Shown here one piece after another: positions 46,490-54,573 of a stretch of DNA of 64,000 nucleotides (positions are counted from its first letter, which is position 1; each line of letters begins with the position of its first letter). The translations under genes and the position numbers were made by a program. Origin of the DNA: Bacillota bacterium (GTDB lineage: Bacteria > Bacillota > Clostridia > Acetivibrionales > DSM-1351); NCBI GenBank assembly GCA_023390335.1, contig JAEWCZ010000017.1:186001-250000 (forward strand), in the 5' to 3' direction. The notes below the pieces were generated by a model. The model was given only the letters and a program-made list of their open reading frames with translations, searched no databases and was not told the DNA's origin.

Positions 46490-46930
46490 ATGAAAACATG
46501 GGTTTTGTATTACAGTAAAGGTGGAAATACCAAGAAGATTGCGGATGCAATTGCAGACGAACTGGATGATGTATTAAAATCAGAACAGATTCCCCCTGCA
46601 TATCCCCCTGAAAACGTTGCCTTGCTGTTTCTCGGTACAGGCGAATACGCAGGCCAGCCTGATAAAAAATTGCTGGAATTTGTTAGAACTTTAAACAAAG
46701 ACAGAGTAAAAAATGTATCAGTTTTCGGAACTAACGGAAAGGGTGTAGCAGGTTCTGCAATTACTACAATTAAATCTCTTTTGAAAGAAAAGGGTATAAA
46801 TGTTGTTGATGAATCCTTCTGCTGCAAAGGAAAGTATTTTATATTTGCAAACAGAAAGAGTCCTGATGCAAATGATATAAAAGCTGCAAAAGAATATGCA
46901 AAAAAGGTTTACAATAGTATTAAAGCATAA
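46490..46930 (+). CDS. Flavodoxin-like protein
   Basis: This 146-residue single-domain flavodoxin fold protein has a phosphate-binding loop YYSKGGNTKKIAD at residues 8-20, matching the T/S-x-T-G-N-T type loop with a Gly change. A second flavin-contact region is FLGTGEYAGQP. It probably binds FMN and shuttles single electrons. It follows nfnB by 39 bases with no terminator between, suggesting that it is co-expressed with the bifurcating enzyme. AGGAG lies about 8 bases before the ATG. Confidence 0.85.
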   Translation: MKTWVLYYSKGGNTKKIADAIADELDDVLKSEQIPPAYPPENVALLFLGTGEYAGQPDKKLLEFVRTLNKDRVKNVSVFGTNGKGVAGSAITTIKSLLKEKGINVVDESFCCKGKYFIFANRKSPDANDIKAAKEYAKKVYNSIKA

Positions 46931-46931
46931 C

Positions 46932-46985
46932 AAAGAAAAGGCATAATCACTGTTCATCACGGTTGTTGTGTCTTTTCTTTTTTCA
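46932..46985. terminator. Bidirectional terminator after the flavodoxin gene
   Basis: AAAGAAAAGGCATAA (46932-46946) pairs with TTGTGTCTTTTCTTT (about 46966-46980) with two G-U pairs, followed by T residues. It also overlaps the last codons of the converging gene. Confidence 0.75.
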
Positions 46986-47967
46986 TTTTTTCCAGACATT
47001 TATCAACATCAATATTAACAGGAACCCAGGCACCATCCTTTTGTATCAGGGTGTTAATAAGAAAATCCGTACCGTTTGTCAGTTTCGCAAATTTGAACAT
47101 GTATTTGTCTCCGTTTACTCCATCAACGACAATTTCCTTAGTAAATTCATTCTGCTGAGGTGTATATTGTTTTTTAATCAAACCGCACCAATTCCCGTAT
47201 ACGATTTCAACATATGATTCAGCGTTTTGTGACCAGCCATGGTATGCAGCGCAGAAAAAATCCTCAGGAGTAAGTGTGAGGGAATCAATATAGTACCTGT
47301 TATTTGCGTTTACAAGTGAAATTTCCGCAAAGTAATAGTTAAAAGCTGTTCCTCCCGTATTTGTTCCTTCAAGTATTTCCAGCTCCAGAAAATATCTTAT
47401 TTCATGGGGATTCTCAGTTATAACCGGTATTACTTTAATGAGGTTTATATGTCCTATACCCTGAAAGGAAGCCAGATATTCACTGTAGGACATTGATTTC
47501 TTATTATTTTCAGAAAGAAACTGGTAGGCTATAGGGTATGGCTCTCTTGAATACCCCACAGTACCGCACCCCCCTGTTTTTTCATCTGTGAGGTTTTCAG
47601 CCTGCTGAAGTACGCTGAAATAATTGACTATGGTTTTAATTGGAGTATCCATTAATTCTGCTGGAACCGTTCCTCCTTTAAAAGTTTCTTGAAAGGTGTT
47701 AAAGTCTACAAAATTATTATTTAGTGACTTTAATGAAGACGGCCTGAAATAAGTCTCATTGAAATTATTTCGTTTTTCTTTCATAACCGAAACAGCTTGT
47801 CTTGATAGCACCTCATCAGTTTCTTTAATTTGTGTTAAATCCTTGACTGAACCGCCTACTATGTTATTTTTGTGATTCTGATTATCTACTCTGATACAGA
47901 TTGTAGTTATGGCAAGAATTATACAAAATAGTGATACTATAATTCCTGACTTATATATGTATTTCAT
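46957..47967 (-). CDS. Membrane-anchored exported protein of unknown function
   Basis: This 336-residue protein has one N-terminal hydrophobic segment (about residues 6-25), then an extracellular domain. A pair of cysteines, GGCGTV (about residue 130) and further Cys in FFCAAYH and NWCGL, could form disulfides. I do not recognise the family; the region around PTAYQFL / SYSEYLASF resembles the NTF2-like fold of some clostridial lipoprotein-type proteins, but this is weak. ATG 47967 is chosen because GGGGGT lies 5 bases upstream, not the ATG at 47979. It converges on the flavodoxin gene. Confidence 0.65.
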   Translation of the reverse strand: MKYIYKSGIIVSLFCIILAITTICIRVDNQNHKNNIVGGSVKDLTQIKETDEVLSRQAVSVMKEKRNNFNETYFRPSSLKSLNNNFVDFNTFQETFKGGTVPAELMDTPIKTIVNYFSVLQQAENLTDEKTGGCGTVGYSREPYPIAYQFLSENNKKSMSYSEYLASFQGIGHINLIKVIPVITENPHEIRYFLELEILEGTNTGGTAFNYYFAEISLVNANNRYYIDSLTLTPEDFFCAAYHGWSQNAESYVEIVYGNWCGLIKKQYTPQQNEFTKEIVVDGVNGDKYMFKFAKLTNGTDFLINTLIQKDGAWVPVNIDVDKCLEKMKKEKTQQP

Positions 47968-48150
47968 AAAAACCCCCAACCGATTATTACTATAAATATA
48001 TTCATAATAACCTTATACATGCTTTAAAATTTATTTGTTACATCCTGTTCAAATTTTGTTAACAAAAATCTCACATTAACTACACAGAGGACGGCTATTC
48101 TATAATCATGGATAAAAAATTCAAATACATTTGAAGGAGTAATTTTATTT

Positions 48151-48771
48151 ATGAATGCAAAAAAAATTATTGGAATGGGATTGGGTCTGGCTATCTTAAT
48201 CAGTTCAATGAGTTTCGCTTTAGCTGCTAATTCCGAAAAATCGTCAGATACAGCAAAGCCGAAACACCAATACTCACAGATGTTTAAAGGAAAGGGCGGC
48301 TTTAAAAAGGTAAGTATACTAGACAAGCTTGTAACAGCAGGAACATTAACCTCCGACCAACAAAAGGCGATTTGCGAGGCCCTCAAGCCTTCTAAAGGCA
48401 CTCAGAAAACAATTAAAGAGAGTCTAGACAGTCTTGTAAAGGCAGGAACCATAACACAGGCTCAGGAGGATGCAGTAGTTAAGGCCATTGAAGATGTAAA
48501 GCTACACAAACCTATTGATAAAAAAGGTGCTTTCAAGGGAAGGAACCAAAAGCATGTTAATGTTTTGGATAGCCTTGTAACAGCAGGAACGATAACCTCC
48601 GACCAACAAAAGGCGATTTGTGAGGCCCTCAAGCCTTCTAAAGGCACTCAGAAAACAATTAAAGAGAGTCTAGACAGTCTTGTAAAGGCAGGAACCATAA
48701 CACAGGCTCAGGAGGATGCAGTAATCAAAGCATTTGATAACATCAAAGCTAAAATAAAAAAGCAAATCTAA
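48151..48771 (+). CDS. Secreted helical repeat protein (DUF2680-like)
   Basis: The 206-residue protein has a clear signal peptide (about residues 1-26, LAILISSMSFALAA). The mature part is two 82-residue units, each with an LV-AGT-TSDQQKAICEALK motif and an LVKAGTITQAQEDAVVKA motif. This pattern of short helix pairs (DSLV..G.IT..Q..A) is the DUF2680 type, of unknown function. The two copies are nearly identical at the DNA level. GAAGGAG is about 10 bases before the ATG. A terminator follows. The family is common in clostridial secreted proteins. Confidence 0.8.
   Translation: MNAKKIIGMGLGLAILISSMSFALAANSEKSSDTAKPKHQYSQMFKGKGGFKKVSILDKLVTAGTLTSDQQKAICEALKPSKGTQKTIKESLDSLVKAGTITQAQEDAVVKAIEDVKLHKPIDKKGAFKGRNQKHVNVLDSLVTAGTITSDQQKAICEALKPSKGTQKTIKESLDSLVKAGTITQAQEDAVIKAFDNIKAKIKKQI
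48329..48722 (+). repeat. Near-identical 149-bp direct repeat, period 246 bp
   Basis: Copies at about 48329-48477 and 48575-48723 differ at about three positions. Protein-level duplication in the DUF2680-like gene; the unit spacing is exactly 82 codons. Confidence 0.9.
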
Positions 48772-48781
48772 TTACTTGTGT

Positions 48782-48823
48782 ATAAAAAACCCTGTAGCCT
48801 TTCAAAGGAGCAGGGTTTTTTAT
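48782..48823 (+). terminator. Terminator after the repeat protein gene
   Basis: ATAAAAAACCCTG (48782-48794) pairs perfectly with CAGGGTTTTTTAT (48811-48823). Confidence 0.9.
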
Positions 48824-48950
48824 GCTTGAAAATATGTTTTATATATGTAAAAATAACTATTAATATATTAAGCTAGCGGTATTGTTTTTATAAATAAAGG
48901 TAATTATTACTAATAGGTTGAGTTAATACGAAAAACATGAGGAGAAAAAT

Positions 48951-50096
48951 ATGAGACTGATAACCGCCGGATTTGCACTACTTACATACGCTTTGCTGAA
49001 TTATTATATTGGGTTAAGAGGGTTAAAATCAATTAATACAAAGGTTCCTGTAAATAAATATGCATACTGGGGTATTATTGCCGTACTTGCTTCTGCATAT
49101 TTTGTAGGAATGTTAGGAGGCAAGCACCTTCCCGATTGGCTTCAACGTGCGGTTAACACTGTGGGGGGCTACTGGCTGGCAGCATTTGTGTATTTTATAG
49201 GGATTGTAGTCATACTGGATGTTTTCAGAATTCTAGGAAGAAAGCTGAAAATTCTTCCGGTTTTTCTAAGAGACAGAACCTGGCTTGTGGCAGCAGCAGT
49301 AGTTTTATTTGTAGGAATTATCCTTGCTGTTGGAACGTACAATGCTGTCGTGCCAAGGGTTGTTTCATATAGTGTTAGTATTGATAAAAAAGCAGGAGAT
49401 ATGAAGCAATTGAAGTGTGCTATGATTTCAGACGTACACCTTGGAGATACTATAGGTAGGGACAGGCTTCGCATGGCAGTAGAGAAGATTAATTCCCTGG
49501 ACCCAGATATAGCTGTTATAACAGGGGATTTAATTGACAGAGAAATAGAACCTATTAAAAAAGCAAATATGCTGGAGGAGCTAAAAGGGCTTAAAACAAG
49601 ATTTGGTGCTTATGTTATTATGGGAAACCACGAATACTATTCAAATGATGTTGAAGAGATAACCAGAATGTACGAGGAAAGCGGACTAGTCGTTCTTAGA
49701 GATAAGTATGTAAAGATTAACAACAGCTTTTATCTGGTAGGACGTGAGGATTATATGGCTGATGCCAACGGTTATCATAGAGAGAAACTTAATAACCTTT
49801 TGGAGGGGGTAGATAAACAACTTCCCGTTATAGTCCTTGACCATCAACCCAAAGACCTATCGGAATCAAGAGCAGAAGGCGTGGATTTGCAGCTTTCAGG
49901 ACATACGCACGCAGGACAATTTTTCCCAATAAGTCTTATTACTAGTGGCATTTTTGAAGAGGATAATGGCTACCTCAAAGACGGAAAATTCAATCTTATA
50001 GTATCCTGCGGCTATGGAACGTGGGGTCCCACAGTCCGCATCGGAAGCAGGTCGGAAGTCCTTGATATAAACATTAATTTTGCTTATTCTTCTTGA
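48951..50096 (+). CDS. Membrane metallophosphoesterase (YkuE/YaeI-like)
   Basis: This 381-residue protein has about four N-terminal hydrophobic segments (residues about 1-20, 38-58, 70-95, 110-130) and a C-terminal calcineurin-like phosphoesterase domain: DVHLG, GDLID, GNHEYY, and GHTHAGQ contribute the metal ligands. Related YkuE/YaeI proteins act on UDP-sugar lipids or are membrane-associated; the substrate is unknown. The first codon is an ATG with AGGAG about 8 bases upstream. Its last 23 bases overlap the convergent gene at 50074-51258. Confidence 0.88.
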   Translation: MRLITAGFALLTYALLNYYIGLRGLKSINTKVPVNKYAYWGIIAVLASAYFVGMLGGKHLPDWLQRAVNTVGGYWLAAFVYFIGIVVILDVFRILGRKLKILPVFLRDRTWLVAAAVVLFVGIILAVGTYNAVVPRVVSYSVSIDKKAGDMKQLKCAMISDVHLGDTIGRDRLRMAVEKINSLDPDIAVITGDLIDREIEPIKKANMLEELKGLKTRFGAYVIMGNHEYYSNDVEEITRMYEESGLVVLRDKYVKINNSFYLVGREDYMADANGYHREKLNNLLEGVDKQLPVIVLDHQPKDLSESRAEGVDLQLSGHTHAGQFFPISLITSGIFEEDNGYLKDGKFNLIVSCGYGTWGPTVRIGSRSEVLDININFAYSS

Positions 50097-51258
50097 AATT
50101 GAACTTTACTTTCTTTTGAGGCTTTTCAGGTTCAGTGGGCATATCAAGATTAAGTTCTTCTGCATATTTAGGGTAGTACATTTCAATTATATTTTTAATT
50201 GTAATTTTGATTGCGGAATACAGAGGTATAACTATTATCAAACCTATGAAACCGAATATAGGTATTATACCCATCAACAGCAGGATAACGGTCAGAGGAT
50301 GAATGTCCATGCTCTTTTTCATTACCTGAGGTGAGATGAAGTTATTATCTATCTGCTGAACAATAGTCATTACTATAAAAATCTTTACTGCCATGAAAGG
50401 GTTATCTGCCAGTGACAAAAGTATGGCAGGGATGATTCCGATCCATGGACCAAAGAATGGAATAATACATGTAATCATGGCGAATATTGCCAGTAACAAG
50501 GAATATTTTAAGCCTATGATCAGGTAGCCGATGTACATCAAAAGTCCTATAAAGAAAGCTACCAGAAGCTGACCTGCAATATAATTTGAGAGTACAAAAT
50601 CTATATCTGTTAGTATCTTTCTCATTTTGTCTTTTTGAGAAGCAGGAAAAAACCTTACTACACTAGGCATGAATTTGTGTCCGTCTTTTAAGAAATAAAA
50701 CAGAATAACCGGTAAAATAATAATTACTGAACCGATATTTGTAATAGCGCCTATAAAGTTTATTGTATTCTTTCCTACGCTTTTAGCAGCACCTTGCAGA
50801 AAGTTGGAAACTTTATCTGCTATATCCGAGGTCTGAAAACTTGAAAAATCAAAATAACTGAGTAAATTGCTTGAAAGAAGATTATTTACAGTATTTTGAG
50901 CCCTTTCATACAAGAACGGCAGACTCTTTGCAAAGTCGTTAAACTGGGATTTAATGATTGACCCGGTATAGGAACTTAACAATATCAACGCAGAGAGAAC
51001 AATAACAAAAGCAAGGACTATAGCCCATATATGAGGAATCCTGCCTTTTTCCAGCATTAAGACTATTGGCCTGAGTATATAGTATAGCAAACCACCGAAA
51101 ATTATCGGAAAGATTATTGAGTATATGAAGCTTTGAAAGGGTGAGATAAAGAAATTTATCTTCCCGAACATATATATTATAATTAAAGCAAGAAGCAGGT
51201 AGCAACCGTATCTGAAAAACTTGCTCCTTAGAACACTGCTATTATTGTTTGAATCCAT
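50074..51258 (-). CDS. AI-2E/PerM-family membrane transporter
   Basis: This 394-residue protein has about eight hydrophobic segments and the family features of AI-2E-type exporters (formerly PerM): the central extracellular region (about residues 75-150) and conserved ITCIIPFFGPWIGIIPAIL-like segment near 250-270. TqsA in E. coli exports autoinducer-2, but most relatives have unknown or sodium-antiport functions; the substrate is not assigned. The C-terminus is lysine-rich. A near-consensus promoter lies just upstream (51309-51337). Confidence 0.88.
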   Translation of the reverse strand: MDSNNNSSVLRSKFFRYGCYLLLALIIIYMFGKINFFISPFQSFIYSIIFPIIFGGLLYYILRPIVLMLEKGRIPHIWAIVLAFVIVLSALILLSSYTGSIIKSQFNDFAKSLPFLYERAQNTVNNLLSSNLLSYFDFSSFQTSDIADKVSNFLQGAAKSVGKNTINFIGAITNIGSVIIILPVILFYFLKDGHKFMPSVVRFFPASQKDKMRKILTDIDFVLSNYIAGQLLVAFFIGLLMYIGYLIIGLKYSLLLAIFAMITCIIPFFGPWIGIIPAILLSLADNPFMAVKIFIVMTIVQQIDNNFISPQVMKKSMDIHPLTVILLLMGIIPIFGFIGLIIVIPLYSAIKITIKNIIEMYYPKYAEELNLDMPTEPEKPQKKVKFNFKKNKQN

Positions 51259-51308
51259 AAATTATACCTCTTAAAATATAGTTTTGTAGCCTGTTACAGC
51301 TACCATAA

Positions 51309-51337
51309 ATTATAAAATTAAATATACCATTATTCAA
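51309..51337 (-). promoter_or_regulatory. Sigma-A promoter for the AI-2E-type gene
   Basis: On the minus strand TTGAAT (51337-51332), a 17-base spacer and TATAAT (51314-51309). It starts just beyond the stop of the upstream dipeptidase gene. Confidence 0.55.
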
Positions 51338-51338
51338 C

Positions 51339-52652
51339 CTAATATTTGCCTATCTCGTATAAAGGGCCTTGTAGAATCATAGGATTTTTATCCTTGTTTA
51401 ACCATTTTACGATTTTCAACAGATTTTGTCTGTCTGCCGAAACACAGCCGTTTGTATATTTTATAGAGACGGTGGGATTGGCTATATGAAAAAATATCGC
51501 ACTACCCTTGTTCTTTACTCTTGCATTATTGTACTCAATATTGAAAAATACATCATAAACACCATTTTTGACTTTACTGAAGTTTTCAGAGGATTTCCAC
51601 CTTCCGTTTACAGGTTCGCGTTGGTGTGTATTATAATATTTTGACCCCGAATCATCTACCCATACATCCTTTGAGTCATATTTGTAAATATTAAGTCCTG
51701 TTTCAACGTTTGTAGTTTTAGAAAAGCAGGTGCCTATTTTAAAAGCACCGACAGGTGTTTTTTTATCCCCTTCTTGCTTATTTAGAGAAAAACCCTTCAA
51801 ACCTATGTATCCGGGAATGTCCCTATGTACGTTTACCCAAACATTGTTTTTCTTTTCATAGGTGCTGATTACCACATTTGACGAATTAATTAATTGGGAG
51901 GTTACAACTATAAGCTGAGAAGTATTGCTTTCCTTAATAAACTTGAGACTTTCAATCTTATTTTTATCAAGAGTATAATTTATTTTGTCAAATTTGCTTA
52001 ATGATACATCTTGGGTTTTATAGTTTTTCCAGTCAGTATCTTCAAAATGCCACCATTCGGTACTTATGGTTTTAAAACCTGAAGAAGTCATGGCCTTTGA
52101 AAGTATGGAAAGATTCTTCCTTTGCTCTGAAGTCATTCCCTTGTAATTAGGAGACGCTTTTACGGTGAAATTATCAAAGCCTGTAGGCATGATCAGCTCC
52201 TTTCCTTTACTGTCTACCAGAGTAACGTCAACTGTAGCACCTCTGTTGTGTTTTGAACCGGAGCCGTAGGGGTTTGCCACATATTTCTTATCGGGTGTGG
52301 CATCCCACATGATTTTCTGAACAGATAGTGGACGGTATGCATCCCAGATTTTTATTTTGTAACCCTGTTTCATAACAAGGTTGTTTGCCTTGGTAAGTTT
52401 CTCAAGGGTACCTTTTGTAAGAACGCAGGTAGGAGACGGATAAAGGGTTTTACCCGTAAAATTGTTACAGGTGGCATATTTCATATCTATGACGAAATCT
52501 TTAGTATAGTCCTTAACAAGAACCAGTTCCTTCTTTGTGACATTCTTAACAACAGTTGTAGACTGAACATCAACAGGGTAAATAAAAATAAATGAAATTA
52601 ATAATAAAAAAGAAATAAGTGACCGGATTATGTATGGCTTATGTTTTGTCAT
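51339..52652 (-). CDS. Fused VanX-type D-Ala-D-Ala dipeptidase (M15D) and YkuD L,D-transpeptidase
   Basis: The 437-residue exported protein has a signal/anchor segment (about residues 10-28) and two catalytic domains. The first (about 40-215) is an M15D VanX-like dipeptidase with all metal and catalytic residues: Arg107 (AYRP), His135 and Asp142 (SKHNRGATVDV), Glu199 and His202 (EWWHFED). The second (about 245-437) is a YkuD L,D-transpeptidase-like domain with His389 (FFHIAN) and the catalytic Cys403 in TNGCVSAD. The usual SHGC is TNGC here. ATG 52652 is used for AAGGAG 8-9 bases upstream. The domain pair could act on wall precursors or spore peptidoglycan; vancomycin resistance is not implied without vanHA. 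Confidence 0.88.
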   Translation of the reverse strand: MTKHKPYIIRSLISFLLLISFIFIYPVDVQSTTVVKNVTKKELVLVKDYTKDFVIDMKYATCNNFTGKTLYPSPTCVLTKGTLEKLTKANNLVMKQGYKIKIWDAYRPLSVQKIMWDATPDKKYVANPYGSGSKHNRGATVDVTLVDSKGKELIMPTGFDNFTVKASPNYKGMTSEQRKNLSILSKAMTSSGFKTISTEWWHFEDTDWKNYKTQDVSLSKFDKINYTLDKNKIESLKFIKESNTSQLIVVTSQLINSSNVVISTYEKKNNVWVNVHRDIPGYIGLKGFSLNKQEGDKKTPVGAFKIGTCFSKTTNVETGLNIYKYDSKDVWVDDSGSKYYNTHQREPVNGRWKSSENFSKVKNGVYDVFFNIEYNNARVKNKGSAIFFHIANPTVSIKYTNGCVSADRQNLLKIVKWLNKDKNPMILQGPLYEIGKY

Positions 52653-52791
52653 ATGTAAGGCTCCTTCCATTGCTTTAATTTTACCATACGTGGAACATTG
52701 ATAATATCTAATCAACGAATTTTTACCAGTTTATAATCAAATATATTTTAAAACAATAACAACTAGAAGTATTTATTTTCGGAGGTTTTAA

Positions 52792-53163
52792 ATGGCGTTT
52801 TCAGGCAGGGCTACAAGATATTTAAAATATATCCTTATAGGCATAGCTGCGGGAGTGGCAAATGGACTCTTCGGTTCGGGAGGGGGAACTATAGCTGTAC
52901 CCGCAATGGTGTTTCTTCTGGATGCGGACGAACACAAGGCACATGCTACTGCACTGCTTATTATTTTGCCCTTGACACTTGTAAGTGCATATTTCTATTT
53001 GTCTAATAATTATGTTGACTGGAACATTACCTGGAAGGCAATGGTGGGAGGTGTTGTGGGAGGTGCTATAGGAGCTTTCCTTCTGAACAAATGCCCTTCA
53101 AAAATACTTCGTAAGATATTTGGAATATTTATGATATTAGCAGCAATAAGAATGATTTTTTGA
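52792..53163 (+). CDS. TauE/SafE-type exporter, N-terminal half-size protein
   Basis: This 123-residue membrane protein has four hydrophobic segments and the TSUP/TauE/SafE motif GLFGSGGGTIAVPAM near residue 27. Full-length family members have about 250 residues built of two such repeats. Here the second repeat is in the next gene, 18 bases downstream. Substrate candidates (sulfite, sulfonates, organic acids) come from family knowledge only. GGAGG lies 7 bases before the ATG. Confidence 0.85.
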   Translation: MAFSGRATRYLKYILIGIAAGVANGLFGSGGGTIAVPAMVFLLDADEHKAHATALLIILPLTLVSAYFYLSNNYVDWNITWKAMVGGVVGGAIGAFLLNKCPSKILRKIFGIFMILAAIRMIF

Positions 53164-53181
53164 GATAAATCGGAGGGTAAA

Positions 53182-53553
53182 ATGATAGTTATTTTAATTG
53201 GTCTGGCAGCAGGAATAATAAGCGGAATGGGAATAGGCGGGGGAGCTATCCTTATCCCTGCCCTTGTAATTTTTGTTAAGCCCGAGCAACACATAGCTCA
53301 AAGTGTAAACCTACTTTTTTTTATTCCTACAGCTATTGTTGCGCTTGTAATACATATAAAGAATAAAAATGTAAACTTCAAGATGGGTATACCCATAGTA
53401 GTTTCAGGACTTGGAGGAGCAGCGCTTGGGTCCAAGTTGGCACTTGCCATGAACGGAGCCACTTTAAAGCATATATTCGGAATATTCCTACTATTAATGG
53501 GTTTATATGAGATATTCGGTAAGGGTAAGGTAAAAAAGACAAAAGACACCTGA
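53182..53553 (+). CDS. TauE/SafE-type exporter, C-terminal half-size protein
   Basis: This second 123-residue half-transporter has four hydrophobic segments and GMGIGGGAILIPALV near residue 15, the counterpart of the motif in the preceding gene. Both halves start with their own ribosome sites (GGAGGG here about 6 bases upstream) and are in different frames, so this is a true gene split and not a sequencing error visible as one frameshift. They probably form a heterodimer or hetero-oligomer. It ends 67 bases before the MoxR-type gene. Confidence 0.85.
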   Translation: MIVILIGLAAGIISGMGIGGGAILIPALVIFVKPEQHIAQSVNLLFFIPTAIVALVIHIKNKNVNFKMGIPIVVSGLGGAALGSKLALAMNGATLKHIFGIFLLLMGLYEIFGKGKVKKTKDT

Positions 53554-53578
53554 TAATATGTAACCAAATTATATTGTA

Positions 53579-53587
53579 TGATATAAT
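53579..53587 (+). promoter_or_regulatory. Extended -10 promoter for the MoxR operon
   Basis: TGA plus TATAAT (53582-53587) lies 34 bases before the ATG; the -35 is poor. Confidence 0.4.
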
Positions 53588-53620
53588 AATTGGAAAAGTT
53601 AGTAAAGGTGGGTAATATAC

Positions 53621-54565
53621 ATGGAGCTTGGAGATATAGGATTAATCGTACATAAAATAAAAGAAAATGTTACAAAAGTAATCGTAGGTAAGGAAGAAAT
53701 AATAGATTTGTCATTAGTTTGCATAATTACGGGAGGACATATGCTTTTGGAGGATGTCCCGGGAACGGGCAAAACGGTTTTTGCAAGAGCATTGGCTGCC
53801 TCTCTCGATTGTAGTTTCAGACGTATACAGTTTACACCTGACCTTTTACCTTCAGATGTTACAGGCATAAATTTTTACAGCCAGAAGGAAAGTAATTTCA
53901 CTTTCAGGCCTGGCCCGGTATTTTCTAATATTGTGCTTGCCGATGAGATAAACCGTGCCACTCCTCGTACACAGTCCTCAATGTTGGAATGTATGGAGGA
54001 AAAACAGGTGACAATCGATGGTGAGACCAGAAAACTTGCTGCTCCTTTTTTCGTTATAGCTACTCAGAATCCTGTAGAAATTCAGGGAACATTTCCGCTT
54101 CCCGAAGCTCAGTTGGACAGGTTTTTGATTAAAACCTCAATGGGATATCCTGATACCAAGTCTTCAATAGATATTCTAAAAAGGTTCAAGGAGAACAACC
54201 CTCTTGCAGAATTAAAGGCAGTTGTATCAGCTACTGAAATATGTGAGGCATCTAAGATATACTCAAAAGTTAAAGTTTCAGAAGATATAATGGAGTACAT
54301 AATTAATATTGCAGAAGCAACAAGGAAACATTCGGGGGTTCATCTGGGAGTCAGCCCAAGAGGTACTTTGTCTTTGATGAAAGCCGCACAGGTTCACGCT
54401 TTGCTTAAAAACCGTACATATGTTACACCCGATGATATTAAGACAATGGCAATACCTGTTCTTGCACATAGAATAATACCGAAAGGACTTACAGCTGACA
54501 ATAGCAACCCCGGTGAGAAAATTATCAATAATATTTTAGAACAGACAGCGGTTCCGCTTGAATAG
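53621..54565 (+). CDS. MoxR-family AAA+ ATPase
   Basis: This 314-residue AAA+ chaperone-like ATPase has Walker A DVPGTGKTVFARAL (near residue 44), Walker B VLADEINRA, sensor 1 ATQNPVEIQGTFPLPEAQ and the C-terminal lid. MoxR proteins help assemble or activate protein complexes, commonly with a DUF58/VWA-like partner encoded next door, as here. AAGGTGGG lies about 7-11 bases before the ATG. The DUF58 gene follows after 8 bases. Confidence 0.93.
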   Translation: MELGDIGLIVHKIKENVTKVIVGKEEIIDLSLVCIITGGHMLLEDVPGTGKTVFARALAASLDCSFRRIQFTPDLLPSDVTGINFYSQKESNFTFRPGPVFSNIVLADEINRATPRTQSSMLECMEEKQVTIDGETRKLAAPFFVIATQNPVEIQGTFPLPEAQLDRFLIKTSMGYPDTKSSIDILKRFKENNPLAELKAVVSATEICEASKIYSKVKVSEDIMEYIINIAEATRKHSGVHLGVSPRGTLSLMKAAQVHALLKNRTYVTPDDIKTMAIPVLAHRIIPKGLTADNSNPGEKIINNILEQTAVPLE

Positions 54566-54573
54566 GAGGAAGT

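Noticed and set aside
48329..48723. Long direct repeat suggesting an insertion sequence
   Set aside because: No terminal inverted repeats, target duplication or transposase; it is an in-frame protein duplication.
50074..51258. Assigning a quorum-sensing (AI-2) export function
   Set aside because: The family name comes from one member; most relatives have other or unknown substrates and no luxS is visible here.
51339..52652. Vancomycin-resistance gene interpretation of the VanX-like domain
   Set aside because: No vanH or vanA-type ligase is adjacent, and VanX-like domains also occur in ordinary wall turnover proteins.
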